Source of the DNA: Oscillospiraceae bacterium
Lineage (GTDB): Bacteria; Bacillota; Clostridia; UBA1212; UBA1255
DNA: 64,000 bases
Direction: 5' to 3'
NCBI GenBank assembly: GCA_015069185.1
Contig: SVJB01000006.1
Span: forward strand, 23,474 to 87,473
The translations under genes were made by a program, and so were the position numbers. This document shows, in pieces, positions 18,474 to 28,079 of this stretch. The notes beneath the pieces were generated by a model that had not been told where the DNA came from, made no database searches, and worked only from the letters and a program-made list of their open reading frames with translations. Every line of letters starts with the position of its first letter. The stretch's first letter is position 1.

Positions 18474-19301
18474 TTATGCGTTAACAAGTACCTTTTTAAA
18501 GAAATTACTTGCATATTCCATATCTTTATACGGATCTCTTCCTTCCAGATGCCAGAACTCTGCAGTAAAGCGACGTACATTCATATCAAGCAATGCCTTT
18601 GATATTTCATCAAAGTTTACTTGTCCATCACCGTACATCATATTACGAAATACGCCGGGAACAGTTTCTTTAAAATGGGCTGAGAAGATATGGCCTCGTC
18701 CTGTATATAAATCTCCCACCGGATCCTTTGTTGCGTTGCAGATATTTCCTGTATCCGGATACACACCAAGATATGGAGAATTAATCTTATTAACATATTC
18801 CATTGCCTTTTCAGTTGTGTTCATAAAATCATTTTCCATAGTCTCCAGCGCCAGTATCACGCCATATGCCGATGCCATATGAGCTGATTTTGCGAGATTC
18901 TCTGTGAAAAGCTTCTTACTTTCTTCATCTGATGTTTCATTATAATATACATCATAACCAGCAAGCTGAATAATACGAACGCCTATATCATGAGCAAAGC
19001 ATATTGCATTTTCCATTATTTCCATGCCCTTAGCACGAATCTCAGGGATATGACTACCAATTGTATACTTACGATGTCCGCTAAGACAAATCGAAGTAAC
19101 AGGCAGACGATCTGCACTAAGATGTACAAAATCACGTCTTTCCTGCTGAGTCCAGTCAAGGCGGGCTAGCTTTGCGTCCGTCTCATCCACACTCATCTCT
19201 ACATAATCAAAGCCCTTTGCACCGGCTGTTTCCAGCTTCTTCGCCCAGTCCCAATCGCTCGGCATAGCTTTTTCATATAAACCCAATAAATAATTTTTCA
19301 T
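18474..19301 (-). CDS. ulaE: L-ribulose-5-phosphate / L-xylulose-5-phosphate 3-epimerase (UlaE/SgbU)
   Basis: A 275-residue TIM-barrel epimerase interconverting L-xylulose-5-phosphate and L-ribulose-5-phosphate. Similarity to the UlaE/SgbU group is extensive: LGLYEKAMP at the N-terminus, FDYVEMSVDETDAKLARLDW, SICLSGHRKYTIGS, GVRIIQLAGYDVYY, YPDTGNI, HFKETVPGVFRNMMYGDG and FTAEFW. The metal-binding Glu/Asp/His residues of the family lie in ALETME, YPDTGN, HFKE and AEFW. The length is normal for the family. GAGGG precedes the ATG. It lies 1 bp after the stop of one six-hairpin protein and 19 bp before another, in an operon governed by the promoter at 25044-25072. Together with araD and lyxK at 26-29.5 kb it completes conversion of L-xylulose to D-xylulose-5-phosphate. 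Confidence 0.92.
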   Translation of the reverse strand: MKNYLLGLYEKAMPSDWDWAKKLETAGAKGFDYVEMSVDETDAKLARLDWTQQERRDFVHLSADRLPVTSICLSGHRKYTIGSHIPEIRAKGMEIMENAICFAHDIGVRIIQLAGYDVYYNETSDEESKKLFTENLAKSAHMASAYGVILALETMENDFMNTTEKAMEYVNKINSPYLGVYPDTGNICNATKDPVGDLYTGRGHIFSAHFKETVPGVFRNMMYGDGQVNFDEISKALLDMNVRRFTAEFWHLEGRDPYKDMEYASNFFKKVLVNA

Positions 19302-19302
19302 T

Positions 19303-21600
19303 TTATACCCTCACATATGCAAAATAGTTATTATTTACTTTGCGAATTTCCAGAATATCTCCGTTGTTCACTTTAATATCAGCTGATGCAAAAGGACCCA
19401 TTCTGATGTATTCCACATCAGCATCTGTTTTCCAGTCTGCAGTATATGATACATCCTGACAAGTTGCTGTAACTTTTCCTGCATGAACACCTTTCTGATA
19501 CTGGAATGTGATTTTACTCTTTTCACCATTTTTGTCAACAATCGGGAAATCAACAGTAGAGATTGAGCCCCATGTCAAAGGCAGACGCGGTATAAGTTTG
19601 ATGCCACGCGCAGGCATAATATCATCAATACCCAAGAGAAGTCTGGCACATTTTACAATCTCAGCCTGCTGTACTGCGTTACCCTGATCACTATTACGAT
19701 ACCAATATCTCTTAGATCCATGAACTATAACTCCCTCCGGAACGATATAATTATGATCTGTATGATGATAGCAGAACATAGCCGCAGCCTCAATACAATC
19801 TGTTAACTCTTCATATCTGTCAAGCATAATTGTTTGTTGTGTCAGATAACCCTGACCATAGCCCATTTGTCTTCCTGATTCAGGAGCGTAGAATACCTCT
19901 TTCTGAGCCATAAAAGTATTTGACATAAACTCAAATAATTCAGGGTCCTGTTTCTGCATATCATAACCAAACAGATCGCTGAAAATAAGCAAATCTACCA
20001 TTCTCTTGTACTCATATGTCCAGCAATCGTCTGTTGTATCTGTGAAAACATCACCGTATCTTGGATGATGCAGTATAAAATGACGTTTTGCACCTTCACG
20101 AAGCTCCGCAGCAAAATCCGCAATCTTTGCAGCATATTCACTTCTGCCCATATCTTCGAACATACGGCTGTAACCCAGAAGTGCATATGATGATATTATA
20201 TTTGAGAACAGGTCATAACCTCCTGTCAGCTGTGTACTTGTTTCAGACTCAGAATAAAGAATATCGCTGAAGTTAGACTCTACAGGATTATCTCTTTGCC
20301 ACAGATAGTAATCTGCGGCATCTTTAAGTTCCTTTTCATGATCAAAGAGCCACTGTTTATCAACAGCACCTTTTCTATACAGTGTGTACATACTGAGCAT
20401 AACTGCTGCATGTCCATCATTTTCCTTACCTTCGTTAAAGAGATCATTTTCATTCTGTGCAACAATATTTGCTACTCTCTTCCAATGCGGTATCTTGAAT
20501 CTTATATTGGGATAATAGAGGAGCTTATGTAGATAATCTGCTGCAACAGTAGTCCTCTTTCCATATCCAACATTTGTAAGCTCCATAAGAGTACGACCGA
20601 TATCACGTGTCCATACATGTCCGCCATACGTATCCTTGCCTTCATTGAATGTGCCAAAGCCAAGATAACATCCAAAGTTTGCTGCCAATGGTGTAGATGT
20701 ATGTGAACGTCCATCGTCGTCTACTTTTCCGTGAGCCATGTCCATAATGTTAGCACGATACACATTAGTATATACCTCTGCCATAGGAGCTCCCCCGAAG
20801 GTTATATCAGGCGCATCAAAATTCTCAATCTCAATCTTTGGATCATGCTCCGGTAGGTCATCGCGGAACTGATACAAACGTCTTGCCATTCTGTCAAGAT
20901 CTGCGTAATATGCACGACTAAGGAAGAAATCCTGATCTGCCAGTCTCCAGCTAGGGTCAATTTCTCCGCCCTTGAGCAAACCTGTAATTGCTGATATTGC
21001 TACATTTGTCTGTTTGCCCTCTTCCTTGGTAAATATGATTTCTTTTATCTTCTTAGTGTTATGAATACGATAACCGAATACCCATTTTGTACACTTTTCT
21101 GCCTCAGAGTCAGTATTTTCCATCAAGCACAGAGCCTTATCCTTCAGCGCAGCTGCATTCTTATCTGACGCAAAGGGCTCTGCATAAGGTGCCTCCCAGC
21201 AAGGCATATTTTCTCTGCCCTTGGTACCATAATATAAATTATAGTTCCATGCATTAACGCCAAAGATAACAGAAATAAGTTCCTCTGTTCTGTCTTCAAA
21301 TATAATACGTATACGAGCAAGTCTATCACCAAAGAATGTCCTTACAGTATAGTCCCATGCACATTCCTGCTGACCCCACCATTCTGATGTATAAATAGAA
21401 TCTGTTGCCATACCCAGGAAGAAAAGTACCTCACATTCCTGATTCTCAAATGGCAATACGGCCTCTTTCTGAGTATCAAGGTAAAGTGAATTCTGATGAA
21501 TCTTTTTCACCGCATCATTTTCATTTTTCATAACGTTAAATGGTATTCCGCAAACTGTTATTTCATGATTTTGCTCATTGTGTTGATATTTATAAAACAT
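19303..21600 (-). CDS. Large six-hairpin glycosidase-like protein (unassigned family)
   Basis: A 765-residue cytoplasmic protein: no signal peptide or membrane helix. An N-terminal beta-sandwich (about residues 1-250; ECEVLFFLGMATDS, ISVIFGVNAWNYNLYYG) is followed by an (alpha/alpha)6 barrel with conserved-looking acidic clusters: DTYGGHVWTRDIGRTLMELT, NEGKENDGHAAVMLSMYTLY, SEVETS-like SESETSTQLTGGYDLFSN, and DTTDDCWTYEYKRMVDLLIF. A C-terminal sandwich (GIKLIPRLPLTWGSISTVDF) resembles domains after GH78 and related enzymes. The WTRDIG block is typical of six-hairpin hydrolases acting on an unsubstituted chain end. Start: ATG at 21600, nine bases after AGGAG, not the ATG at 21609 that abuts it. 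The gene is 15 bp after the 1,129-residue partner and 1 bp before ulaE. Substrate unknown; a rhamnosidase-like or novel GH family is possible. Confidence 0.6.
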   Translation of the reverse strand: MFYKYQHNEQNHEITVCGIPFNVMKNENDAVKKIHQNSLYLDTQKEAVLPFENQECEVLFFLGMATDSIYTSEWWGQQECAWDYTVRTFFGDRLARIRIIFEDRTEELISVIFGVNAWNYNLYYGTKGRENMPCWEAPYAEPFASDKNAAALKDKALCLMENTDSEAEKCTKWVFGYRIHNTKKIKEIIFTKEEGKQTNVAISAITGLLKGGEIDPSWRLADQDFFLSRAYYADLDRMARRLYQFRDDLPEHDPKIEIENFDAPDITFGGAPMAEVYTNVYRANIMDMAHGKVDDDGRSHTSTPLAANFGCYLGFGTFNEGKDTYGGHVWTRDIGRTLMELTNVGYGKRTTVAADYLHKLLYYPNIRFKIPHWKRVANIVAQNENDLFNEGKENDGHAAVMLSMYTLYRKGAVDKQWLFDHEKELKDAADYYLWQRDNPVESNFSDILYSESETSTQLTGGYDLFSNIISSYALLGYSRMFEDMGRSEYAAKIADFAAELREGAKRHFILHHPRYGDVFTDTTDDCWTYEYKRMVDLLIFSDLFGYDMQKQDPELFEFMSNTFMAQKEVFYAPESGRQMGYGQGYLTQQTIMLDRYEELTDCIEAAAMFCYHHTDHNYIVPEGVIVHGSKRYWYRNSDQGNAVQQAEIVKCARLLLGIDDIMPARGIKLIPRLPLTWGSISTVDFPIVDKNGEKSKITFQYQKGVHAGKVTATCQDVSYTADWKTDADVEYIRMGPFASADIKVNNGDILEIRKVNNNYFAYVRV

Positions 21601-21615
21601 ATTCTTCATCTCCTA

Positions 21616-24600
21616 TCATTCAATATGTGCTGCAATTGCATATATACCGCCGGCTGCATCTGTCTCACAGGGCAAAATACGCAACTCTTTCATTTCTTTA
21701 TGTTCGCCAAAATCAATCTCAAGCAGGTTGAAAACTGTATTGCAACAATCAATCGCCTTACTATCACACCACAAATATCTCTGAGGATATTGAGGAGGCT
21801 GTACATTATCGTAATCTGCCTGCTCCAAAGTCGGAAAATCAGGCGTAATACTTCTGTCTGTTCCGTTTACATATGTAGCAAATCCTGCTATAACAGGGTT
21901 GCCGTATCCCATATCAATATTGCCCGGATGATATACATCGTATCTATAAATCGGTCTGATGAAAGCATCCTTCTTCTCTGCCTCAGCCTCAACAGTAAGC
22001 AGTTTACTAAAGACATCGTGATTATCAATAAATGCACTGCACAGGATATAAATCTTTTTCATCTTCTTGCCATCTAATGGTATTGTTACAACAGGATGTT
22101 TTTCTCTGCTGAAAGGTATGAATCCATTAGGATTGAGTGGCAGCGGAACACCGTCTATCATATCGATGCTCTTGTATGTTTCCCAAAGATCCTTCATAAA
22201 ATGATCAGGTCCCTGCATCATATGACCGTGAGACGGGTGTAGTCCGATTTCTTTCCAATAAAGAAGCGGTTTGCACTCTGCGTCATTAAGAGGTAGTGAA
22301 ATCACATTAGCATTAGCTACACGCGCTTCGATTATCACATCACTGCCGGCAGGTCCTGCCAAATATGCTTTATTCTTGCCCGGTGAGAAGATGTCATTTG
22401 CCTCCGGCACTTCAAATCTAATAACTGCCTTATCTCTGGCTCCTACGGTAGCCTGTGCTGAATATGAGAACTTATTATAAATAAGATGCCATTCACCTGT
22501 AAGCTCATATGTCAGTTGGTTTCTTACCTCAATCTCCACAATATTATCTGCCTCTATAAGCTTACCACTACAACTAATCTTAGGTAATACTGTTATCGGG
22601 CATGGATACAAGAAAGTCTGGTCCTTATATCTCAGCTTCAGGTAAACCATACGTCTGGCAAAGTTGGTGATACCGAACCAACCGTATTTTTCATACTTAT
22701 CCATGAGATTTTCACGGATATTACCGGAAAGTATGCCACTTTCCCATGTGTAATCAGCCAGCACTCCGCATCTGTCATCAATACCAACTAAAGTAGCATC
22801 ACCTGATACACGTACCTGCCATTTATCTGAGCAAGCAATAGACTTCTGATATTCACATTTAATATTAATAAGATCCCAGGTACATGTAACTGTAATATCA
22901 CCATCTGTACCTAACTCAAACTCAGCGCTGCTCCATCCACAATGTTGCTCCGGTACCTTACATACAGTATTTCCATTAACAGTCGCCTTTATAAGGCCTG
23001 CAGGAGGACACATTACATTCACTTTCTTAACTGTACTGTCTGTAATCCTGATGTTAAGAGTGAAACCATTTTCAATTGCTGTGTATGCTAATTCTGCTTC
23101 AGGAAGCTTCAGGTTTGCATACGGCCAGCTATCACAAATTGCAGGACTGATCGTTGTTGTATTCTCTATCTTATCTCTCTTCAATCCAAAAATTGATTCA
23201 ATAATTCCCTGTGAAAATACTGCTGCCGATGGTGAGAAATAAGCAAATCTCTTTTCGTTTGCTGTCTCCGGCCATGCACCTCTCTGATATTCGCTGCACA
23301 CGCGTTTGGCGATAAACGCAAGAGGCTTGACAGCCTGATTCTTCATTCCAGCCAAAGCATACGCAAAAGTAGCAAAAGGCTGCATGTCAGATCCACACTG
23401 CATACCCCATGTAGGCACCCAATCATAACAGTGATCTCCAAAGTGGTTTGTCTGATATATCTCGCCCTCCGGGCCGGATAAACGATGTACTAAGTGATCT
23501 AAAGCAGATACCTTATCTGCATCATCTATCTTATTGTAAATAACAGGATAAGTAATACCATGATACGTTGTCTCAAGGCGCAACTCGCCATTGATATCCT
23601 CATACCATGCCGGTCTGCCCAAATCTTTGAGCCATACAGTATCATGCCATTTTGCAAGACAACGTGCCGCTCTCTTCTCGTAAGCAGCTGCCTCCTGCTC
23701 TTTGCCAAGAAGCTTCTTGATATATGCCATAATAGTAAGCATCTGTACACCCTCGATTCCTGTCGAAGCACCTTTACCGGGCGTACTCTCAAAGTCTTCC
23801 TGATTTCCTATCTGTGTACCCCATGCAATAACGCCGTCATCTGTGGGGTCGTATTCTGCAAATGTCTGCCATAATGCTTTTTCCATAAAGGGTTCACATT
23901 CTGCGGCAAATTCAAGGTCACCTGTCATTTTTACATAATGTTCTACTTCTCTTAAGAAGAACTGGTTGTTACCACCCCAGTCACGACGACCCGTATTGTT
24001 TGTACACATGTCCGGAATAGCACCATTTGGGAAAACATGTTCCATTTGAGATCTGAGACAACGTCTGACACGGTCATATCTGCCATTCCACTCCTCTGCA
24101 GCTGTATGTTCCATATGCCACATTGTAGGCCAGTGCTGAATAGACTCAATCCAACCAAATGGATACAGCCACGCATATTCAACATTAAGGAGCGCATGAT
24201 CAAAAGCTTCATTTAGTATAGGATCAGGAGTATTGAGCTTCCAGTTAGAAAGCAGATCATCATAATAGTCAATAACCTTCTTTTCTTCGCAAATCGGGTC
24301 TGCCTTGGAGAGTGCTACCGCACGGCACTCATCTTCAGAAAAGCCTACCGTAACATATATATCACTGCCGAATGAGCTTACTACTGCATATGTACCGTAG
24401 CCATCCTCTGTATCCGGACGCTTCTCAATAGAAACGCTATCAAAAGCACCGTGAACAGAAGTAATAACTTTTCTTTCTTTTCTGCGAACTATAACGCAAT
24501 CATCTTTTATCTCGCAATAGCCCTCCTGGCAGTCAATCTCACTGCCTTTCATATTTTCGTTTGGTGAGAAATGCATAAAAGCAATATTTCCGTTACCAAA

Positions 24601-25005
24601 TTTAAGCCAGAACCTTCTTGGACTATCACTGTGTATATGAAGTAATCCTGCACCTTCTGTTGCGATTGTATCACTTGCATACAGAAGCGGACGCCATGTT
24701 GCAGTAAATGGCTCATCTCCATTTTCAAGCTTTACCTGAGAGTGAAGTCCGCCGGGAATATTGTCTGCAATTGTTTCGGGAGTACATTCATCATATGTAA
24801 TCCATGTCGGGGATGTCTCACCAAGACCAATCACAAATTTTGCTAATAGGACGTGATCTGCTCCTCTGTGATGATTGTTGTCATACGTCATAACTGCACT
24901 GTTTGGATATGCCTGACGCATAAAAATCATACATTTCTGATAAGCAGTAGCACGCTCATCAAGATCATTTAAAGATGGTGTTATGTCACTTTCGCGTATT
25001 TTCAT
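21616..25005 (-). CDS. Very large cytoplasmic six-hairpin glycosidase-like protein
   Basis: A 1,129-residue protein without signal peptide. About residues 1-250 form a beta-sandwich (HIHSDSPRRFWLKFGNGNIA), residues 260-660 an (alpha/alpha)6 barrel, and the remaining ~450 several beta domains. Barrel landmarks are WPTMWHMEHTAAEEWNGRYD, GRRDWGGNNQFFLREVEHYV, GVIAWGTQIGNQEDFESTPG, HFGDHCYDWVPTWGMQCGSD and QRGAWPETANEKRFAYFSPS. These tryptophan- and acid-rich blocks fit a glycosidase active site, but I cannot assign a CAZy family. It is the first gene of the operon 25005-16583 and has a clear promoter at 25044-25072 and a CGGAGG box. It is divergent from an AraC regulator. Being cytoplasmic and large, it probably acts on imported oligosaccharides or glycosides of complex sugars. 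Fold moderately sure; activity inferred. Confidence 0.6.
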   Translation of the reverse strand: MKIRESDITPSLNDLDERATAYQKCMIFMRQAYPNSAVMTYDNNHHRGADHVLLAKFVIGLGETSPTWITYDECTPETIADNIPGGLHSQVKLENGDEPFTATWRPLLYASDTIATEGAGLLHIHSDSPRRFWLKFGNGNIAFMHFSPNENMKGSEIDCQEGYCEIKDDCVIVRRKERKVITSVHGAFDSVSIEKRPDTEDGYGTYAVVSSFGSDIYVTVGFSEDECRAVALSKADPICEEKKVIDYYDDLLSNWKLNTPDPILNEAFDHALLNVEYAWLYPFGWIESIQHWPTMWHMEHTAAEEWNGRYDRVRRCLRSQMEHVFPNGAIPDMCTNNTGRRDWGGNNQFFLREVEHYVKMTGDLEFAAECEPFMEKALWQTFAEYDPTDDGVIAWGTQIGNQEDFESTPGKGASTGIEGVQMLTIMAYIKKLLGKEQEAAAYEKRAARCLAKWHDTVWLKDLGRPAWYEDINGELRLETTYHGITYPVIYNKIDDADKVSALDHLVHRLSGPEGEIYQTNHFGDHCYDWVPTWGMQCGSDMQPFATFAYALAGMKNQAVKPLAFIAKRVCSEYQRGAWPETANEKRFAYFSPSAAVFSQGIIESIFGLKRDKIENTTTISPAICDSWPYANLKLPEAELAYTAIENGFTLNIRITDSTVKKVNVMCPPAGLIKATVNGNTVCKVPEQHCGWSSAEFELGTDGDITVTCTWDLINIKCEYQKSIACSDKWQVRVSGDATLVGIDDRCGVLADYTWESGILSGNIRENLMDKYEKYGWFGITNFARRMVYLKLRYKDQTFLYPCPITVLPKISCSGKLIEADNIVEIEVRNQLTYELTGEWHLIYNKFSYSAQATVGARDKAVIRFEVPEANDIFSPGKNKAYLAGPAGSDVIIEARVANANVISLPLNDAECKPLLYWKEIGLHPSHGHMMQGPDHFMKDLWETYKSIDMIDGVPLPLNPNGFIPFSREKHPVVTIPLDGKKMKKIYILCSAFIDNHDVFSKLLTVEAEAEKKDAFIRPIYRYDVYHPGNIDMGYGNPVIAGFATYVNGTDRSITPDFPTLEQADYDNVQPPQYPQRYLWCDSKAIDCCNTVFNLLEIDFGEHKEMKELRILPCETDAAGGIYAIAAHIE

Positions 25006-25043
25006 ATCGAAAACCTCCGATTAAGTTTATAATGATGGTACAG

Positions 25044-25072
25044 ATTATATTTGCATTATATGTGTATATCAA
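25044..25072 (-). promoter_or_regulatory. Sigma-A-type promoter of the six-hairpin/ulaE operon
   Basis: On the minus strand TTGATA (25067-25072) and TATAAT (25044-25049) are separated by exactly 17 bp, 38 bp before the ATG at 25005. Perfect -10 and near-consensus -35. Confidence 0.8.
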
Positions 25073-25136
25073 TGCACAAGATAGAAAAAAAATGGACAAA
25101 ACCGAACAAAGCAAAAAAATTTTCCTGTTTTTTCTG

Positions 25137-25165
25137 TTGCCATACTAAAAAAAAGATGCTATATT
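25137..25165 (+). promoter_or_regulatory. Sigma-A-type promoter of the AraC regulator at 25188
   Basis: TTGCCA (25137-25142), 17-bp spacer, TATATT (25160-25165), followed by the ribosome site CGGAGGGG and the ATG at 25188. About 64 bp of A-rich DNA separates it from the divergent promoter, room for an operator, but no clear repeat is seen there. Confidence 0.75.
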
Positions 25166-25187
25166 AATAGCAATCGGAGGGGTATTC

Positions 25188-25952
25188 ATGAAAAAAATCA
25201 ACCAGGTAGGTTATTTATATGAAAACACATACCGCGTAAGTTTACACACTCATGATTATTGGGAGGTTGTATATTATACAAAAGGGCACGGCTTCGTTGA
25301 GATCAATAATGAGGTTATTGATTTTTGCGAGCATGATGTCTTTGTTATTCCGCCGGGAATTCCTCATTCAGACTACTCTGATACCGGTTTTCAGAACTAT
25401 AACTACACATTCACAGATGACAACTTTAATCATCTTACCTATATGAAGCTACATGATACAGAAAACAATGATGTTCTTACCATCATGGCTCAGCTTTATC
25501 ATGAGTATATAATCAAGAGAAAAAATTATCAGAATATTCTGGATGCTCTTCACGTTGTGTTATATCACTACATTCATACTCTGATTGACGAGAATGACAG
25601 CAATCGTTTTGTTACTATGGTTATAAACGAGATAATCAATAATATCTCAAATCCTTACTACAAGATACAAGACACACTAAAGAAAGTTAATTTGACTCCT
25701 GATTATTTCCGTAAGCTATTCTTTGATGAAACAGGCAAGACGCCTCTTCAGTATCTGACACATAAGCGTATTTCTTATGCAAAGGATCTACTCAGACTAC
25801 AATCTCATTCCGGTCTGTCTATTCACGAGATCTCCTGGAACGCAGGATTTTCGGATAATTACTATTTCTCAAGAGTATTCAAAAAATATACAGGCCTGAG
25901 CCCCAAAGGATGGCTCAGGCAAGAATCAGAAAAGAAAAAGACAGAAGAATAA
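25188..25952 (+). CDS. AraC-family regulator with N-terminal cupin sensor
   Basis: A 254-residue regulator. Residues 1-90 form a cupin-type sensing domain (HTHDYWEVVYYTKGHGFVEI, HDVFVIPPGIPHSDY), with histidines placed as in AraC sugar sensors. The C-terminal ~100 residues contain two helix-turn-helix motifs: TLKKVNLTPDYFRKLFFDET and ISWNAGFSDNYYFSRVFKKY, followed by TGLSPKGW. Divergent from the 21616-25005 glycosidase operon, with promoters 64 bp apart, and convergent with araD, 5 bp away. It is therefore the natural candidate to regulate both the six-hairpin/ulaE operon and the pentulose genes. Start ATG has CGGAGGGG upstream. Whether it activates or represses, and its inducer, cannot be read from sequence. 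Confidence 0.92.
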   Translation: MKKINQVGYLYENTYRVSLHTHDYWEVVYYTKGHGFVEINNEVIDFCEHDVFVIPPGIPHSDYSDTGFQNYNYTFTDDNFNHLTYMKLHDTENNDVLTIMAQLYHEYIIKRKNYQNILDALHVVLYHYIHTLIDENDSNRFVTMVINEIINNISNPYYKIQDTLKKVNLTPDYFRKLFFDETGKTPLQYLTHKRISYAKDLLRLQSHSGLSIHEISWNAGFSDNYYFSRVFKKYTGLSPKGWLRQESEKKKTEE

Positions 25953-25957
25953 TCTGT

Positions 25958-26650
25958 TTATTTCTGTCCGTAATACGCGTTAGGTCCGTGTTTTCTTGAA
26001 TAATGTTTATCAAGAATATACTGACCCATTTCTGCGTCTTTGTTAAGTATTAATGTTTTCAATGCCATTTCTGCTACTTTTTCCATAACAACGGCATTAT
26101 ACACACTGCCGGCAGCATCTTTGCCCCATGTAAAAGGTCCGTGATTACGTACAACAATGCCGGGTCTTTCCATAGCAGCATAGCCAAGTCCATTGATCGT
26201 CTCAATAATAACCTTGCCTGTATTTACTTCATATGCCTCTTCAATTTCCTCCTTGGTAAGAGCTCTGGTACAAGGAATATCTCCGTAGAAAGCATCTGCG
26301 TGTGTTGTGCCGAGAGCATAAATTGGCATACCTGCCTGTGCGAATGCAACTGCATTGATTGAATGTGTATGTGTGATACCACCAATTTCAGGATAAGCAT
26401 TATATAATTCCAGATGTGTAGCAGTGTCAGAGGAAGGCTTCCATTTACCCTCTACTTTATTTCCCTGCAAATCAACAACTACCATATCATCTGCCGTCAT
26501 CGTTGCGTAATCAACGCCGGACGGCTTAATAACAACTAATCCCTTCTCACGGTCAATGCCACTTACATTGCCCCATGTATATACAACAACACCTTTATCA
26601 ACAAGATCAAGGTTAGCTTCAAAAACCTGTTTCTTTAATTCTTCTAACAT
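25958..26650 (-). CDS. araD: L-ribulose-5-phosphate 4-epimerase
   Basis: A 230-residue class II aldolase-fold epimerase converting L-ribulose-5-phosphate to D-xylulose-5-phosphate, which enters the pentose phosphate pathway. Family motifs: [40 protein letters not shown], the zinc-binding [44 protein letters not shown] (third metal His) and [15 protein letters not shown] at the C-terminus, a hallmark of AraD/UlaF/SgbE. Length matches the E. coli protein. Start: ATG at 26650, with AAGGAG six bases before it; the frame extends nine codons further without a box. It reads away from the cupin-lyxK pair and converges on the AraC gene. No araA or araB is seen, so the feeding route is via lyxK and ulaE rather than the classical arabinose path. 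Confidence 0.93.
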   Translation of the reverse strand: MLEELKKQVFEANLDLVDKGVVVYTWGNVSGIDREKGLVVIKPSGVDYATMTADDMVVVDLQGNKVEGKWKPSSDTATHLELYNAYPEIGGITHTHSINAVAFAQAGMPIYALGTTHADAFYGDIPCTRALTKEEIEEAYEVNTGKVIIETINGLGYAAMERPGIVVRNHGPFTWGKDAAGSVYNAVVMEKVAEMALKTLILNKDAEMGQYILDKHYSRKHGPNAYYGQK

Positions 26651-26789
26651 AACAAGCTCCTTTTTCAATAAAATCATTGTGCTTTGACAGTTTACATGTT
26701 CCTTGTGAAAAAAGCAATAAAAAAAAACTTTTTTTTATCAGACAAATCAGTTATTATATTTAGTCGTATTTGTCCATTAAATTCTCGCT

Positions 26790-26817
26790 TTTTTCCATTG
26801 AGAGAGTATGGTATTAT
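26790..26817 (+). promoter_or_regulatory. Possible promoter of the cupin-lyxK operon
   Basis: TTTTTC (26790-26795), 16-bp spacer, TATTAT (26812-26817), 44 bp before the ATG at 26862. The -35 is weak, which would suit activator dependence. The 211-bp region between araD and this gene is very A/T rich and must hold both divergent promoters. Confidence 0.4.
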
Positions 26818-26861
26818 GTTGTATAAAATACATAAAAAATAGTGAAAAGGAAGACTGAACT

Positions 26862-28052
26862 ATGAATGACAAAACTACTATAATTCGTAAATATTTTCAG
26901 GATCAGGGTGGCATTCTCCCCTTGATACCAATATTTGTTCCCAGACGTTTCGGTGATGCCGGCAGACGTCTCCGTTTACACCCGGATGATTATTATGCAC
27001 TGGGCACTAAGAGAGGTTCTATCAAAGAACGTTGGTTCTCTTCTGTTATCGCTGCCATGAACGGCCCCGATGCTGCTCCTGATGAAGGAATGAGCTATGT
27101 TAACATGAAGGATGCCTGTGAAGAAAAGATTTCTCTTAAAGATTTCGTTGATACGCTCAAAGGCGAACTTATCGGCGAGAGCTGTTATGCACGTCACCAG
27201 ACTTGGCCTATGTACTCAAAGTTCTTTGACTATGAGGGACCGCTTTTCCACCATATGCATTTAGGCTTTGAAGAAGCCGCACGTGTTGGGAAGTTAGGCA
27301 AGCCCGAGGCATATTATTACCCACCGCAGTACAACAACTACCCAGGTAAGTTCCCTCATACATATTTTGGTTTCACATCAGATGTAACAAAAGAGGATCT
27401 TGTTGAGGCACTTAAAGATTACATGAACAGAGATCTCAGAATCACTGAGCTGTCCAAGGCCTACAGAATTGAGCTTGGCACAGGTTGGTACACTGCTCCG
27501 GGCGTACTCCACGCTCCCGGTTCTTACCTCACATACGAGCCACAGTGGAATTCCGACGTTAATGCGGTATTTGAGAATATTACAGATAATGAAATTTACG
27601 ATGATAGCTTCCTGTATGAGAACTGTCCTGAAGACAAGGTTGGCGATCCCGAATATGTTGTCAGCATGATGGATTGGGAAAAGAACGTAGATCCCAAGTA
27701 TAAGGAACACTTCTTCCGCGCACCAATTGTGCTCAGCCAGGATGAGAACCACACACAGAAGCAGGTTGTTTACGGAAATGAATATATTGCAGCCAAAGAA
27801 CTTACAGTTAACCCCGGTTGCACAGCTGTTATCACAGACGATACTGCATATGGTTGTATCATTACTCAAGGATACGGCAAGATCGACAATCATTCTTGTG
27901 CTACTGCTACAATGCTTCGTTTCGGTCAGAAGAGTGAAGATGAATTCTTTGTTTCATACGGAGCAGCAACAAAGGGTGTTACAGTAACCAACTTAAGTAG
28001 TACTGAGCCACTGGTAATGCTGAAGCACTATCCTGCTCCTGAGCAACAATAA
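26862..28052 (+). CDS. Phosphomannose isomerase-like cupin, candidate aldose-ketose isomerase
   Basis: A 396-residue cytoplasmic protein of the cupin superfamily. The first cupin has a metal site in GPLFHHMHLGFEEA (HxH plus Glu). The block GWYTAPGVLHAPGSY then YEPQWNSDV closely mirrors the type I mannose-6-phosphate isomerase pattern (proline-alanine-Gly-x-x-His-Ala-x-G, then E-x-Q-x-N-S-D). A second cupin-like half follows (KELTVNPGCTAVITDD, ATMLRFG). Cupin isomerases include mannose-6-phosphate, D-lyxose/L-ribose and related aldose-ketose isomerases. It is co-transcribed with an L-xylulokinase 27 bp downstream, so it may convert an aldose such as L-lyxose or L-xylose to L-xylulose; this is inference from context only. 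AAGGAAG precedes the ATG. The family call is good; the substrate is not established. Confidence 0.7.
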   Translation: MNDKTTIIRKYFQDQGGILPLIPIFVPRRFGDAGRRLRLHPDDYYALGTKRGSIKERWFSSVIAAMNGPDAAPDEGMSYVNMKDACEEKISLKDFVDTLKGELIGESCYARHQTWPMYSKFFDYEGPLFHHMHLGFEEAARVGKLGKPEAYYYPPQYNNYPGKFPHTYFGFTSDVTKEDLVEALKDYMNRDLRITELSKAYRIELGTGWYTAPGVLHAPGSYLTYEPQWNSDVNAVFENITDNEIYDDSFLYENCPEDKVGDPEYVVSMMDWEKNVDPKYKEHFFRAPIVLSQDENHTQKQVVYGNEYIAAKELTVNPGCTAVITDDTAYGCIITQGYGKIDNHSCATATMLRFGQKSEDEFFVSYGAATKGVTVTNLSSTEPLVMLKHYPAPEQQ

Positions 28053-28079
28053 TCGACAAATCTCAAAGGAGTTTTCACC

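Noticed and set aside
21496..22077. 193-codon open frame on the plus strand
   Set aside because: Antisense across the junction of two glycosidase genes; composition unlike a real protein.
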